From: Phoma sp. XZ068
Lineage: Eukaryota > Ascomycota > Dothideomycetes > Pleosporales > Didymellaceae
Assembly (NCBI GenBank): GCA_004835665.1
Contig: RBKR01000010.1
Coordinates: 62,001 to 126,000, forward strand
Length of the DNA stretch: 64,000 nt
Direction: 5' to 3'
The notes beneath the pieces were generated by a model that was not told where the DNA came from, ran no database searches, and saw nothing but the letters and a program-made list of their open reading frames with translations. The stretch's first letter is position 1. The number at the start of each line of letters is the position of its first letter. Below, piece after piece: positions 1-10,569 of the stretch. The position numbers and the translations under genes are program-made.

Positions 1-922
1 GTATGGGTACTGTGAGGTGGGTACACAGCTAGCATTATCTTGTTGGCATCGCAGAAGGTGATAAAAGCCATCGTCAGATGACTCCCATGGCCATCTACAA
101 TGAGTAGACGGTACTTTCTCCTTGCCTTGCCCTTGGTGAAGCGGTTGAACACCTGCTTGAGCCAGCGAAGGCCAGCTGCCTCGTTCGACCAGCCAGAAGG
201 AGAAACAGCAGTAAATACTGAGTGTTCTTCCTTTTCCAAATCGTCCACCCAACTTGATTGAATGTTCTGAGTCTCGGCCGCATATATGAGGCCTGGCGGG
301 AGGACTGTACCATCCGCACATATGCAAGAGAGGAGTGTTATCCACTCACGATTGCCATCTTGGAGTGACTGCTGAGTGTGCTTTTGCTTGTATAATGCCT
401 TGTCAAAGATCCTCTTGCTCCTGCCAATCTTCCCAATCGCGAAGCCCTTCTCATCCATATTGTAAGTATGACGCGTCTCGATGCGATATTCCTTCATTTT
501 TTGGTCCATAAGGTCGAAGTATTGCTTATACTTTCGCCAAGAATCAGCGTTGTGACGCTCTCTATCCATACCGGTTGCCCACTGAGAGGTGAGTCGGTCG
601 GGGTGACGATTGAGGAAGCGCGTAACCCAGGAATCAGAGACCTCCACACCAGCTATCTCATGCGCGAAATTCCTGATCATTGTTCTTGTAGGTGGCAGGT
701 GACGTACAGTAAGTCCTTCTATATAAGTAACAAGCTCATCCTCTTGTTGTGGCGTGAGCTTCTGTTGTGCAATGATCTTGTTTTTATGAGACACGGTTTT
801 TCCCTCTGCGCGGCGCGTTAAAGTTGACCGCCACACACCATGTTTATCCGCCAAATGCTGATCAGGAATTGCTTTGCCAGGGTTAGTTACACGTCTCTCT
901 TCAAGGGCTTCTTTTAAGGTCA
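1..922 (-). CDS. Fot1/pogo-type transposase, family A, partial (runs off left edge)
   Basis: The frame is open from an ATG at 922-920 down to base 1, giving about 307 N-terminal residues; the rest lies outside the window. I read it codon by codon and saw no stop. It starts with the family's N-terminal helix-turn-helix region and a CENP-B-like second DNA-binding region (motif SWVTRFLNRHP). The DDE domain follows: YNMDEKGF carries the first catalytic Asp and IVDGHGSH the second. The third Asp (QPLDV in relatives) would lie just past the edge. Transposases of this family cut and paste DNA at TA targets in the nucleus. The start is chosen because relatives begin at the same place and a terminal repeat lies upstream at 1030. 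Intact as far as visible. Confidence 0.9.
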
Positions 923-1030
923 TTGTGGCGTTGAGTTATTGTACTGCAAAGATGAGATGGTTGGGTGGTTGGAATGCGCATCACGCGAAAAGCGCATCAC
1001 GCGAAAAGCGCATCACGCGCACGGACACGG
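1..1030 (-). mobile_element. Family A DNA transposon, right-hand end only
   Basis: The right terminus is at 1030. Read on the minus strand it begins CCGTGTCCGTGCGCGTGATG, matching the termini of the other family A elements here. It is followed by TA at 1031-1032, the expected target duplication. A subterminal tandem repeat with a 16-base unit (GCGCATCACGCGAAAA, nearly three copies, about 975-1020) lies just inside the end. The left end is outside the window. The next element begins at 1033, so the two elements share one TA. Confidence 0.85.
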
Positions 1031-1032
1031 TA

Positions 1033-3173
1033 CCGTGCAGATCGGCGAAGCGAGCCGCTCGGTGAAGCGAGCCACGCGAACACCACAACACGTAACTTAC
1101 ACCAACTTCAACACGCAATAACTCCACCACCATGACAGCTATGGACGATGCGGTTGCAGAATTTGAATTGCAAGAACCAGGAAAACGACTTTCGTACAGA
1201 AAATTAGCGGCCAAGTACGATGTCAACAGAACCACGCTGTCGCGAAGATGCCGGGGTGTACAGCAGCCTGTGGAGGCCTGGGAAACCAACAAGCAGAAGC
1301 TCCATCCGCAAGCTTGTAGAGTACATCAATAGACTCACAGAGAAAGCTCTTCCACCTACAAGAGAGATGACGCGAAGATTTGCAGCAGAGATAGCTCACG
1401 AGCACGTTGGAGATGGCTGGGTCACGCGCTTTATAGAACGAAACAAAGACCATCTCATCTCCAAATGGACCAAGGGCATAGACGCGGTACGCCACCACGC
1501 TGATTCAGAGGCTAAGTACGACCAGTACTTTGATCTTCTGCATGAGAAGATCACCCAGTATGAGGTGGAGCCTGCTCACACGTACAATATGGATGAGAAG
1601 GGCTTTGCTATTGGAGTGATAGGAAAGCAGAAGAGGATCTTCAGCAAGAGGGCATTTGAGGCAGGAGGAGTTACTCAATTACTTCAAGATGGCTTACGTG
1701 AATGGATAACTGTTCTGGCTGGGATTTGCGCTGATGGGAGCACTCTTCCGCCAGGTCTTATTTACCATTCAAAGAACTGCACTCTCCGCAATAATTGGGT
1801 GGAGGATATCAAGAGAAAAGACGACGTCTTTGTCACTTCCTCACCCAGTGGATGGACTAATAACGACATTGGATTAGCGTGGCTTGAACAGGTCTTTGAT
1901 CGCCATACGAAGAGGAAAGCAGGGCTAGGAAGAAAGTGGAGGCTTCTTATTGTAGATGGCCACGGCTCTCATGTGACTCGAGATTTTCTGGAGGACTGCA
2001 TGAAGAGGAGAATTCTAGTGGCTGTATTTCCGCCTCATAGTACTCATAGCCTTCAGCCTCTTGATGTGGTTTGTTTCTCGCCTCTCGCAGCTAGTTACTC
2101 AAAAGGGCTTTCTGCCCACATCTTCAAGACTCAAGGCGTTGTTCCTATTACTAAAGGCGACTTCTTCTTGTTATTCTGGGCTGCCTGGACCAGCACTATG
2201 ACAGAAAAGCTTATTCTGAAGTCATTTGAAGCCACTGGAATCTTCCCTATAGATCGCGAAGCTGTACTCAAGAGACTCCGCTCAAAGACACCAAGAACAC
2301 CAGAAGAAGATGATGAGCACGAGCCACAAAGCTCTCCGCTTGTTGAAGCAGACTGGAGGAAGATTATACGTGTTGTTGAGCAGGTTGTAAAGGATGGGGA
2401 GCAGAGAAAAGCGCAGAAGATCTCTGAGTCTTTTCACCACCTCCAGGTCACCAATGAGCTTCTAAGAGAGGAGAACAACGGGCTTCAAAACGCGCTTAAG
2501 CGCAAGCAAAAGCACAAGAAGAAGGGCAAGGTCCTTGACCTGCAGCAGCGCGAAGAATACCATGGTGGTGCTGTCCTCTGGTCTCCCAGAAAGCTCAAAG
2601 AAGCCAAGTACCGTGAGGGTGTAAGACTACAAGAAGGAGAGGAGGAAAACCTTAGAAAAGCAGACGATAAGCATATGAGAGAGCAAGCTGCCTTGCCTAA
2701 GAAGAAGCAGAAAGAAGAGAGACGTGTGGCAGCTGCAGCAGCCAAAGAGGCGAGGGAGAAGGAGAAGGAAAGGAAGGCTGCAGAGAGAGCTGAACTTCAG
2801 CGCAAGAAGAAGGAGGAAAAGGAAGCTGCAGCCACCCAGAAAGCTCTAGAATTGTCTCAGAGAGGCAAGAGAAAGGCTTCACCAAAGGGCAAGCCAAAGG
2901 CAAAGCGTGCGCGGGTTGCGCAGCCCGCTGAAGGTAGTGGAAGTGGTGAGGCGCCTGCCACACCACCTCCAACAACACCAAAACCCGTACCATTAAGCTT
3001 CCAGCCCGATTTCTGAATAGTACAAATTAATTGCATTGCCCTGTTTACTACTCCACCACAAAATCTCGTGATAATAGCTATTGTGGATGGTTGCGCAGCC
3101 TCATGTTGTGGATGGGCATATGGTGTTCGCGTGGCTCGCTTCACCGAGCGGCTCGCTTCGGCGATCTGCATGG
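1033..3173 (+). mobile_element. Family A DNA transposon, 2141 bp, frameshifted
   Basis: TA dinucleotides at 1031-1032 and 3174-3175 flank terminal inverted repeats of about 53 bases, 51 of which match. They begin CCGTGCAGATCGGCG on the left and CCATGCAGATCGCCG on the right (minus strand). Each repeat contains GAAGCGAGCC twice, 18 bases apart. Length and layout match the other family A elements, but the repeat sequence is quite different from theirs, so this is a separate subfamily. The transposase gene inside carries a frameshift, so the copy is non-autonomous unless supplied in trans. Confidence 0.9.
1132..3016 (+). pseudogene. Fot1/pogo-type transposase, family A, one frameshift
   Basis: The N-terminal part reads in frame from 1132 (begins MTAMDDAVAEFEL, helix-turn-helix region) to about 1290. 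Homology then continues in the next frame to the stop at 3014-3016. The shift lies at about 1285-1310. Downstream come the CENP-B-like region, YNMDEKGF, DGHGSH and LQPLDV (DD35D), then a long Lys/Glu/Arg-rich coiled-coil tail ending in a basic, Pro-rich segment. Apart from the shift the reading frame is well kept, so inactivation looks recent; a sequencing or assembly error is possible. The ORF that starts at 1220 has an artefactual N-terminus. Confidence 0.85.
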
Positions 3174-3285
3174 TATCCTGCGCCCATTGGATGGCATTTA
3201 GTACGCCAGATGGCCCATGCGTAACTCTCTACCACACCAATCCAGTTCAACCGTCCAGACGGGCCGTCCAGACAATGTGCTGAAC

Positions 3286-3315
3286 GAACGGACTGCTTAC
3301 TTAATCAGTCCGTTC
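3286..3315. repeat. Perfect 10-bp hairpin
   Basis: GAACGGACTG at 3286-3295 and its exact reverse complement CAGTCCGTTC at 3306-3315 flank a 10-base AT-rich loop. A short direct repeat CGTCCAGAC (two copies near 3252-3274) lies just upstream. It may be the remains of a small inverted-repeat element. No gene or terminator role can be shown. Confidence 0.6.
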
Positions 3316-3343
3316 AAAGTCCGGTCTGACCGCCCATTGGAAA

Positions 3344-3597
3344 TATTGGTATGACTCGTATGAGAACTCTAATACTGTGGCGCATGTGACGCAAGTCTCA
3401 ATAGAGTTGAAATTATCTTTTTTTCGAGAGATCTCTATTTCTTTCTCCAGAGCGCAACCTATTCCTTTATATCTACGGCCTCAACTTCAGCTCTTTGGCC
3501 TGGCCGACGGTCAACCCGATCGTCTCGGTCTCACCGAAAGTATAGAATTTCGGTCTCTCCGATCCAGATATCACCGTACTTTCTAGACCTGCCAACA
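3344..3597 (-). repeat. Old solo LTR, same family as the LTR at 13641-13895
   Basis: The reverse complement matches the LTR at 13641-13895 nearly end to end, including the TATA-like TATAAAGGAATAG stretch and the segment about a pair of CGGTGAGACCGAGACG words. The terminal TG on the plus side has decayed (TATTGG instead of TGTTGG), and the flanking five bases (GGAAA and GACTG) do not match, so no target duplication survives. No primer-binding site or polypurine tract lies beside it. It is most likely a solo LTR or recombined remnant of a Copia-like element. Confidence 0.75.
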
Positions 3598-3767
3598 GAC
3601 TGCATGAAAACAAAGGGACGCGTCTGAATTAATCAAGATAAGATCTACTACTACCAAGCCTGCTTTGGTTAGGAATTTGGCGATCCGAAGGAGAACACCA
3701 AATCGCCCACCTCGGCTGTATCACGGCCTGCCTGTTTGGGTAAGGCCACTGGAGCTCCGGGACCTCC

Positions 3768-3876
3768 ACAGGCATCAATCCAGTCCAGTCTGATTGGACT
3801 GGAAGGCAGTCCACGTCCAGTTCGAAAGCCAGTCCGTCCAGTCCGGTCCAAGTTAGTCCAGTCCAAGCAGATCACT
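3768..3876. repeat. CCAGTCC/GTCCAGT-rich low-complexity tract
   Basis: The words CCAGTCC, GTCCAG and their reverse complement GGACTGG recur at least eight times in about 110 bases, in both orientations. Related words occur at 3240-3275, on the other side of the old LTR. The tract encodes nothing recognisable. It may be a decayed tandem repeat or the ends of a small repeat split by the LTR. Confidence 0.5.
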
Positions 3877-5160
3877 GCTTCGATGAGTTTAAAATGGCCG
3901 CGTTCCAAAGCATGATCTAGATACAGCTCCTTCCTATCGCTTAAGAGCCAGGAGTCCGCTCCTGCGCGAAGCATTCAATTGCGGAACTGGTCTCCCCGCT
4001 TAACCGAAGTGAACTCGGGAATTTTTCATTTTTTTTTCCCTCAACCCGGGACTTATACACACGAAGCTTGCGACGAGATATTGGCACTTTTTGAATTAAT
4101 TATATAACGTGGCTGTGGAGAAATAGAGGTTACTTCCGAGGTCAACATGACAGCGCGCACCATCCAGAGTTGGTGGGGTGGGCCCGAGCGTTGACTCAAT
4201 AAATACAAGCTCCTTCGTATACAAGTGCAGGCGACCGTCGGACGATAGTTACTGCGATTAGTTGGAATCTAGGTCACGTGATATGGATAGCCAGACACTG
4301 GTGTGACTGCCTTCTCACACGATGGTGCGGACGGCATACCAGTGGGCTATGTATGCAGAGCTACAGACGTAGATAGAGATTCATCACACTTGTTCTCACC
4401 TCAAGGTTTCAACTCGATTGAGTGCATCTCCGCAGACAGTGGGTCTCTGCTTACACCAACTATAAGCACACGTGTTGTAGGGACTGCTCTACAAAGGGGG
4501 AGATGAGGAGTTGGTCAGCGAATCTTCCACTCAAATCGACTGCTTTCCATACAAATTTTGTCTGTGCGCTAGGGCCCACTACTCGCATTGTATCCGACGA
4601 CCCCGCTGATGCCAAGTCTTTCGGCCTCACAATGGTCGCTTTTGTGGTGAGCGGGCCACTACGGAAGATCTAGTCTGAATACGAACTCCTTCGTATTGGC
4701 TACGGGCAGTAGTCCATGACCTTGCTTTTATTACGCCAAGAGACCACCTGTTGCTATATTACCCTCTTTCTAAATTTGTTCCGGTTACGCTTGACATTCA
4801 AGTGCCACATCACTCCTTGAAATGGAATTTCTTAACGAGGACTTATTATGCCCCATCAAGGTTTATATTCGAGTGGTAAGTTATTTATCTTGCAACACAA
4901 CACTAATCTAGACAAATAACAACCATGAATTGAGCCATTACACCGCAGTGGCGGCCGAAGCTATACCTTTCATATTCCACATTTTTACTCGTATCTCGCA
5001 TTTTTACCTCAGCTTCCCGAATCCTTCACCGCAGATCGTACGGTATTGGTTCTTGATAGATGAAATTTAATGAAAGCTCCCTTAACCATCTCCGAAGACC
5101 CTTATCTAGTGCAATGCTATACTTAGAGCATATGTCTGATGCGCACCCAGTTAGGCCTCA
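3877..5160. other. No recognisable gene
   Basis: Only short open frames without recognisable domains occur here, and the base composition drifts toward A+T. I see no terminal repeats, no LTR and no structured RNA. The last part probably holds the upstream regulatory region of the small secreted protein gene. Confidence 0.5.
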
Positions 5161-5169
5161 GAAATGTGC

Positions 5170-5177
5170 ATATAAGG
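5170..5177 (+). promoter_or_regulatory. TATA-like box upstream of the secreted-protein gene
   Basis: ATATAAGG lies about 150 bases before the ATG at 5324. It is followed by a C/A-rich leader (CATCAACACCATCTCAGAAC style), which is typical of fungal 5' untranslated regions. This supports real transcription of the small ORF downstream. Confidence 0.45.
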
Positions 5178-5323
5178 AGCATTGAATCTCCCATCACGAC
5201 TTGCAAAATCATCAACACCATCTCAGAACCCAGAAAGCCCAGCCACAAACATAATCTTCCCAAGTAAGGTTCACCCACCTCCTTTCTCCCATTCAAAGCT
5301 CATGACCTCTACGAACAGTCAAG

Positions 5324-5623
5324 ATGCAGCTCAAGGCCATTGTCACCCTCTTCGCCCTTACGCTCTCGGCATGCGCCTCAGCGATCCCTGACGCGGCTCC
5401 CAATGAGGGCGTCGAAGCCCGCGCAACCCGACTCAACTGGTTCGCAAGGCGTGGTGGCGAGCAATGCAGGACCGACTGGAGTGGCGTTTGTTTTGAGCAC
5501 TGCGTCACCGACGGTACCGAAGCCGGGCGAAGATGCACGAGGAGTACTATCCAAAGTGACATTGTAAGGGATGATTGCCGCATTCTTGAGCGCAAGTGCA
5601 AGTGCACTTGCACCCGCCCTTGA
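5324..5623 (+). CDS. Small secreted cysteine-rich protein, 99 aa
   Basis: Begins with a classic signal peptide: positive start (MQLK), a hydrophobic core to about residue 18 and a small-residue cleavage site near Ala-Ser-Ala (about residues 17-20). A possible Kex2-like basic site follows (EARATR or ARR, about residues 31-43). The mature part has eight cysteines spaced C-x7-C-x3-C-x10-C-x13-C-x6-C-x-C-x-C. The CxxxC and closing CxC motifs resemble the cysteine-stabilised alpha-beta (defensin-like) arrangement; that is an inference from spacing only. It has one exon, with a TATA box and C/A-rich leader upstream, and lies alone between repeats. Secreted proteins of this size in repeat-rich regions are often antimicrobial proteins or host-interaction effectors. 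I do not recognise the family. Confidence 0.7.
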   Translation: MQLKAIVTLFALTLSACASAIPDAAPNEGVEARATRLNWFARRGGEQCRTDWSGVCFEHCVTDGTEAGRRCTRSTIQSDIVRDDCRILERKCKCTCTRP

Positions 5624-6070
5624 GCAAAGAATTGCTACAGAAGTCTCCTGCAATGGAAGACTTTGAACTTGCTGGATTGAAGGGTTTGGAAATGAGATAC
5701 GACTGGGACGGGTTTGGTAGCTGAAAATAAAGTCATTCGTGTATTTGTTTTGCTTCCTTACCTAATGCTTCAAGGCTCTAATTTGCTCCTTCATATTTAC
5801 CACCTAGGCCAGCTGGAAGAAGCAGCGACTATGATGGTAATACAGGAGTTGTTGCAGATGGGAAGCTACTACTACTGGGCTAACTCGACCCGGAAGTTTG
5901 ACAACTTTCCAGAAAACGTAAGTGCCTCACTGAATCTTTGTTCAAACTTCCGAGAAACGGCCGTGCACACGTCGCCCTCGCGTGCGCCACTATGAGAAGA
6001 AACCCCACAAGCTGTGCCTTTCGATATCACATCATGCCAGTAGACATTCGGCACCATCTTGATCAGCTCA

Positions 6071-9000
6071 TCAGTCCTCCAGCATCACCCCGCCCTCTTG
6101 ATCAGCGTCAAAAAACTCATCCCCATCGCTAGAGTCGTCAATGACCACGTCACATCGACTCTCGAGGATTCTAACTGCCCTCCAGGCAGCGATAGTCTCG
6201 GCGTTCAGTTTCTTCAGACCCTCCACAACGCCCCCAATGTCCTCTCCACCAATCTTCACTTGACACCTGTACATCTTCTCACCGTTCATGCCCGTCCTTT
6301 CGTCCTCCTTCACCCGCACATACTGCGCGTCTTTCTCGACGGCGAGGTGCCCAAGTCGCTCCTTTGGATGCAGACAGTCGACTTTATCACGAAGTATACG
6401 CTCAAGACAGTCAAGGATTCCAAGGCGCCGAACAGCGACTTCACAAGTGGGGATGTCGCCATGGCTGTCGATGTAGACACAATATCCGATAAAACCTTGG
6501 GTGCATCAGTCAGGGCGAATAAATGCCACGGAAACCTTGTATCACCGTTCAGTCCAGCGATGATCTGTTCCCTAGCATCCTCGTACTGTCTCAACGCCGT
6601 GTCCCTATTACTGTTGAGCGCCGGACTTCCTGATCTCAAGAATTGCCACAGCGCTCTGTGCTGCAATTCGGGTTGCATCGTTGCCTTGTTGGTGATCACT
6701 TCAGGCACGGTCGTCTCGAACATCCTGAAAGCAAGGAAAGATGCATTGACTGTTGCTCTCCTGATAGCATGCATTTTCTGATGCGGTAAGGCAGATATGT
6801 GTGCGTAGAGTCGCTTCGAGATGATGTAGTCAAGAACTGCATCTCCGAGGAACTCCAAGCGTTTGTATGAGCAGTGCACGTACGGCCCAATGAAAGAAGC
6901 ATGAGTCAGTGCTTCCAGAAGTAGCATCTTCTTGCTGAAAGTATGCCCGACAAGAGTCTCCAAGATACCGAAGTCGGTTAATGCAGCCTCTGCCGGAGCA
7001 GCTTCGTGAAGGATAGTGTTGGCAGTAGGTATATGAGTCCATGACTCGAGCGGTAAGAGCGTTTGAACGCAGAGAAAAGCTTTTTCAAAGCCACCCGTTA
7101 CGTATGAAGCGCCAATGAAAGATTCGATCACATCAGCAATCAGCTTTGATGATCTCTCTACCTTTGGTGCCGGTTCTGTTCCCGCCAACAGATCTCCAGC
7201 ATACCGTGGTGCCCACTTCGCGCCGGTAAAGCGTTTAGTAATGACAAACTTGTCAAGTCCCGCCGCTAAAGTGGCTCGTGCAAGGAAGCCGTTGCTGACA
7301 ATTTTTCCTTTCTTCGCAGTGAGGTAGCTCTCCGGCCAGCTGAGATTGCTAGCCATCAAGTGGGCAGTGGCTATGAACTTCAGGATACAATATCCCAGAA
7401 ACTCCAGACGTTGATAGTTGTCATCCTCCCCGGTCGCAGATGAGGTGAGGGCTCGGATGATGAGAGGCAAATGTACAGAGTCAAATGCGACTGGGCAAAG
7501 TAGCGTGGTCCTGAGAGTCTCGGCGACGATGCCGACGTCCAATCTATGCAAAATGGAAGGGAATAGAAGTGCAAATATGGAGTACGACGCAGGTAGCTCG
7601 TCCACAATGCACTCGGACGCTGCGATCTCCTCGATTCTCGTGTACGCACCACTTTCTTTGGAGGCCGAAACTACTGGATGTAAGAAATCGCGCCGCTTAG
7701 GTAGTCGAACCACCTGAAGAAATGGTTTTATCGCTCTCACGGTAGAAGTTGACGTGCCCAAGTTATTAGTTTTGGGCATGCATTTTCGACCATCCCCTCC
7801 TAGTAATCAAACCCCAGTTTGATAAGTCGGGACGACCTTTTGCAAGAAGCTCTGTCGCTGGGCGGGAGCCTTCGTTCCAATCTGACAGCCATATACTGCT
7901 CAGGAGGTGGCTTGAAACATTACAAGGGGCTATCAGCCATAGGAAATCATGTCTTTCGGCCTCCATCCGTCCTTCGTAGACAGAAACATGGTCCTGTAAT
8001 TGATAGATCTCAGCACTCTGATCTCGTTCTCGTCCAAGGCCACGTCTGGCAAACCCGAGCTGTCGATTTTGAAATGGGTTGATTGGTTCCAGTAAAGTAC
8101 AATCTCGGAAATGGTGGGTAGAATAGTCGGCATGAGCCATAGCATGTGTGTTGACGTTTTGTCGGCCGTATGCAAAGTCAACAGTGTCTGGTAGTAGATG
8201 TGGGGATTCTCCTTCTGGTAGCGAGCAATCAACGGCCAAGGGTCGAGGGTTGGTGAGACCTGTACCAAAGACGGTGTGTGATCCGGGATCTGGAGGTCTG
8301 ATACCTCTTCGTCCGCTTCTTGTCTTGCAGGCAGTAAATTCTCATTAAACAAACCAGCTAGATACAGGGCTTTGTACGCTTCAAAGGCGGCGTCTTGCTT
8401 GGCCAGGCGCTCAGTCGCTCAAGTTTTGGAGCTGTTGGCGATCCTTACTGCAGGATCGACCAAAATAGGTAGCATGACTAGTGCAGCAATTACACCGAAC
8501 TGCGTTTCCGTAAATTCAAATTGTGGACGCGTATCGACGTATGGGCCGGATCCTAGTAATGCACAGAAATGGTGTAAATGTTGCGACGCATTGTCGAGTG
8601 TCAACAGTGCGCTAACGTGAGGATCAATCATTTGCTCGTTTGTTTGCGTTCAGTAGCAAACGACATCATCTTAGAGAACAGGTAGTGGTCACTCACCCAG
8701 TGCTAGGCACTTCGAAGTGGCGCTGTCCGTCCTCATCTTGCACTTCATTTTTCTCTACAAGCTTGACCTGGCGCATGTCGTCAAGATATGCAGCTTTCAT
8801 TTCTTCTTCAAGCCCTGCCACGATTCTGGAGGCCGTCCGCCTCCCGTTTCCGGCAGGATGATTACGTACTTCGACTCTTGCTTTCTCGCTCCCCTAGCCG
8901 CTGTACAAAACTTTTTAGGTTTTTGGGTCGCTCGAAGCATATTACGAGATGATAACTGGACACATCAATGCCTTCCTCGAGGACGCTTGTACCAGGATCA

Positions 9001-9702
9001 GATTAAGCCTTCCCGCTCGAAAGTCATCCAGAGTTGTTTGCTGGTTTCTCGGCTCCGCGAAAGTCGCGACGTTTGCTTTACGCTTGCTGGACTGTGACGT
9101 CCCGACAAAGGTACCACCCGTAATAGGTCTTTCGTTTGAGGGTGCAGAGATAAGATCTCCGCAATAAAGGCCACCCATACGCGATGCTCGACGAAAACTA
9201 AACAGGTAAATTCCGGATCGTCTTTGGCCTCCAATGCCAGAAGATCAACAAGATACATATCTTCCGCGAAGTACGATCCAACGACATTGGTGCACTGACG
9301 CATAGTCTGTTGTCCATCGAAGGAAGGCGCGTCAGAATGTTGAAAAGGTATTTCTTCTCGTCGACAGACCAATCGAACAGCTGAGAGTCTGACGTGCCCA
9401 CCAGTTTCTCGAACTGCGCTATACATTGGCGCACGCACCATTCCATAGGAGAGGATCCAAGCTCTTCTAACATAGCCTCCGCTTTAGCAACAATTGACTT
9501 CAGCTGCTCTCTGCAGTAGGTCTTGCCCCTGACATATACCTTCTGCATTTGTTTGGAGACGTCAAATCCCTATCGTTGCTGCTGCAAGAGCTCAATCACA
9601 TACGGATCCTATCTGAGATCGTAGCTCTCAAAAGCATGCCGAAGAGAGGCGAGTATACCAGAGGGTGTATCTTTCGTATTCTCTACTAGGTTATTCACCC
9701 GT
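6071..9702 (-). pseudogene. dcl2: Dicer-like protein 2 relic, 5'-truncated and broken
   Basis: Read from right to left, this is the second half of a fungal Dicer. The segments are the linker between helicase halves (9700-9200), the helicase C-terminal domain (about 9180-8650, with a recognisable RGARKQES relic of the RGRARQ-type motif), the Dicer dimerisation domain (8631-8419, LDNASQHLHHFC and YVDTRPQF), then a PAZ-like region (8352-7780). Two RNase III domains and a C-terminal dsRNA-binding-like tail follow (to 6071). RNase IIIa reads RLEFLGYCILK where an Asp is expected in place of Tyr, so a catalytic residue is lost; RNase IIIb keeps RLEFLGDAVLDY. Frameshifts occur near 7780 and 6430. Stops near 9572 and 9612 fit CAG-to-TAG change. 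The DExD half is missing and the break abuts the repeat at 9703. Intact fungal DCL2 makes small RNAs in antiviral and transposon silencing; this copy cannot. Confidence 0.9.
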
Positions 9703-9821
9703 GTCAAAACTTTGGGGGTGTAAGAGTTATCCCATTAATCCAGGCCTAAGACTAAGTAATGACGCTAATTAGTCATGTAGACAAGGTCACATGACCACTG
9801 CCTTCATCGCCCATCTTGACA
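9703..9821. repeat. Short TGTCAA...TTGACA repeat, copy 1
   Basis: A 119-base unit begins TGTCAAAACTTTGGGGG and ends CATCTTGACA. A clearly homologous 124-base copy lies inverted at 23636-23759. The ends are short inverted repeats (TGTCAA/TTGACA), which suits either a very small solo LTR or a miniature element. The flanking five bases (ACCCG and AAAGC) do not match. It sits exactly where the Dicer relic is cut off. Confidence 0.65.
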
Positions 9822-10569
9822 AAAGCTTCATGCATAGGGTATCCAAGACGTAACCCGTTCTAATTTACGTTCTAGGAAATAATTGAGCGCCTGAAAGAGC
9901 TATGCTGGTATGATTCCGCTTCACTCGACATACTACATGGGTCGTCCGTTTGAATGTGGCATCTTGCGTCTCCATAGGTCAGCTACATACTGTTGATATA
10001 TCTTCGTGCCGTTGGAGTGTAATCTTGCAAATGCCCAAATGGATTTCTCTCCTGCATTTATACTCTCTAACCACAACCTTATGCCTGTATCGCGCTCAGA
10101 TATATGCCTTGGGTGTATTGGCTGGCTTCCTATCAAATCACGCAATCTTCTTTGCTTGCGGATGTATGCGCTGGATTTGTTGGCCCCACTTTTTTAGGTA
10201 ATGAAACGATGCTGTGCATCTTGTGAGATCTTTCTGCCCGGTCAATTATACCCCAAGGGTCAGTCGAAGTCGACCGAAAACCGCAGGACATAGAGAAAAT
10301 CAAAACTCTATCATGCGAACACTAAAGTTCGATAGGCATGCTTACATACTATAGCCTTGGGCTCACGGAATGGGAACGCGCGACTTTAGCAGATTATTGA
10401 GTTAATTTCATCTCGGTTCACTACGAGATTAGCCACACTAATACAGTAAAGTATGAATGTACACGCTGCATACCGGATCAAAAGACTGTACAACCCTCCA
10501 CACCGGAATTCACCAGGTATCTACATAAACGTCTAAGAAATTCATCAAAAGTCCCCGAGCCGATTTCCC
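9822..10569. other. No recognisable gene
   Basis: Only short, domain-free frames on both strands. The final 150 bases probably include the 3' untranslated region of the minus-strand gene that ends at 10570. Confidence 0.45.

Noticed and set aside
6059..6781. Plus-strand 240-codon ORF
   Set aside because: It is the antisense shadow of the Dicer RNase III and C-terminal region, whose motifs are clear on the minus strand.
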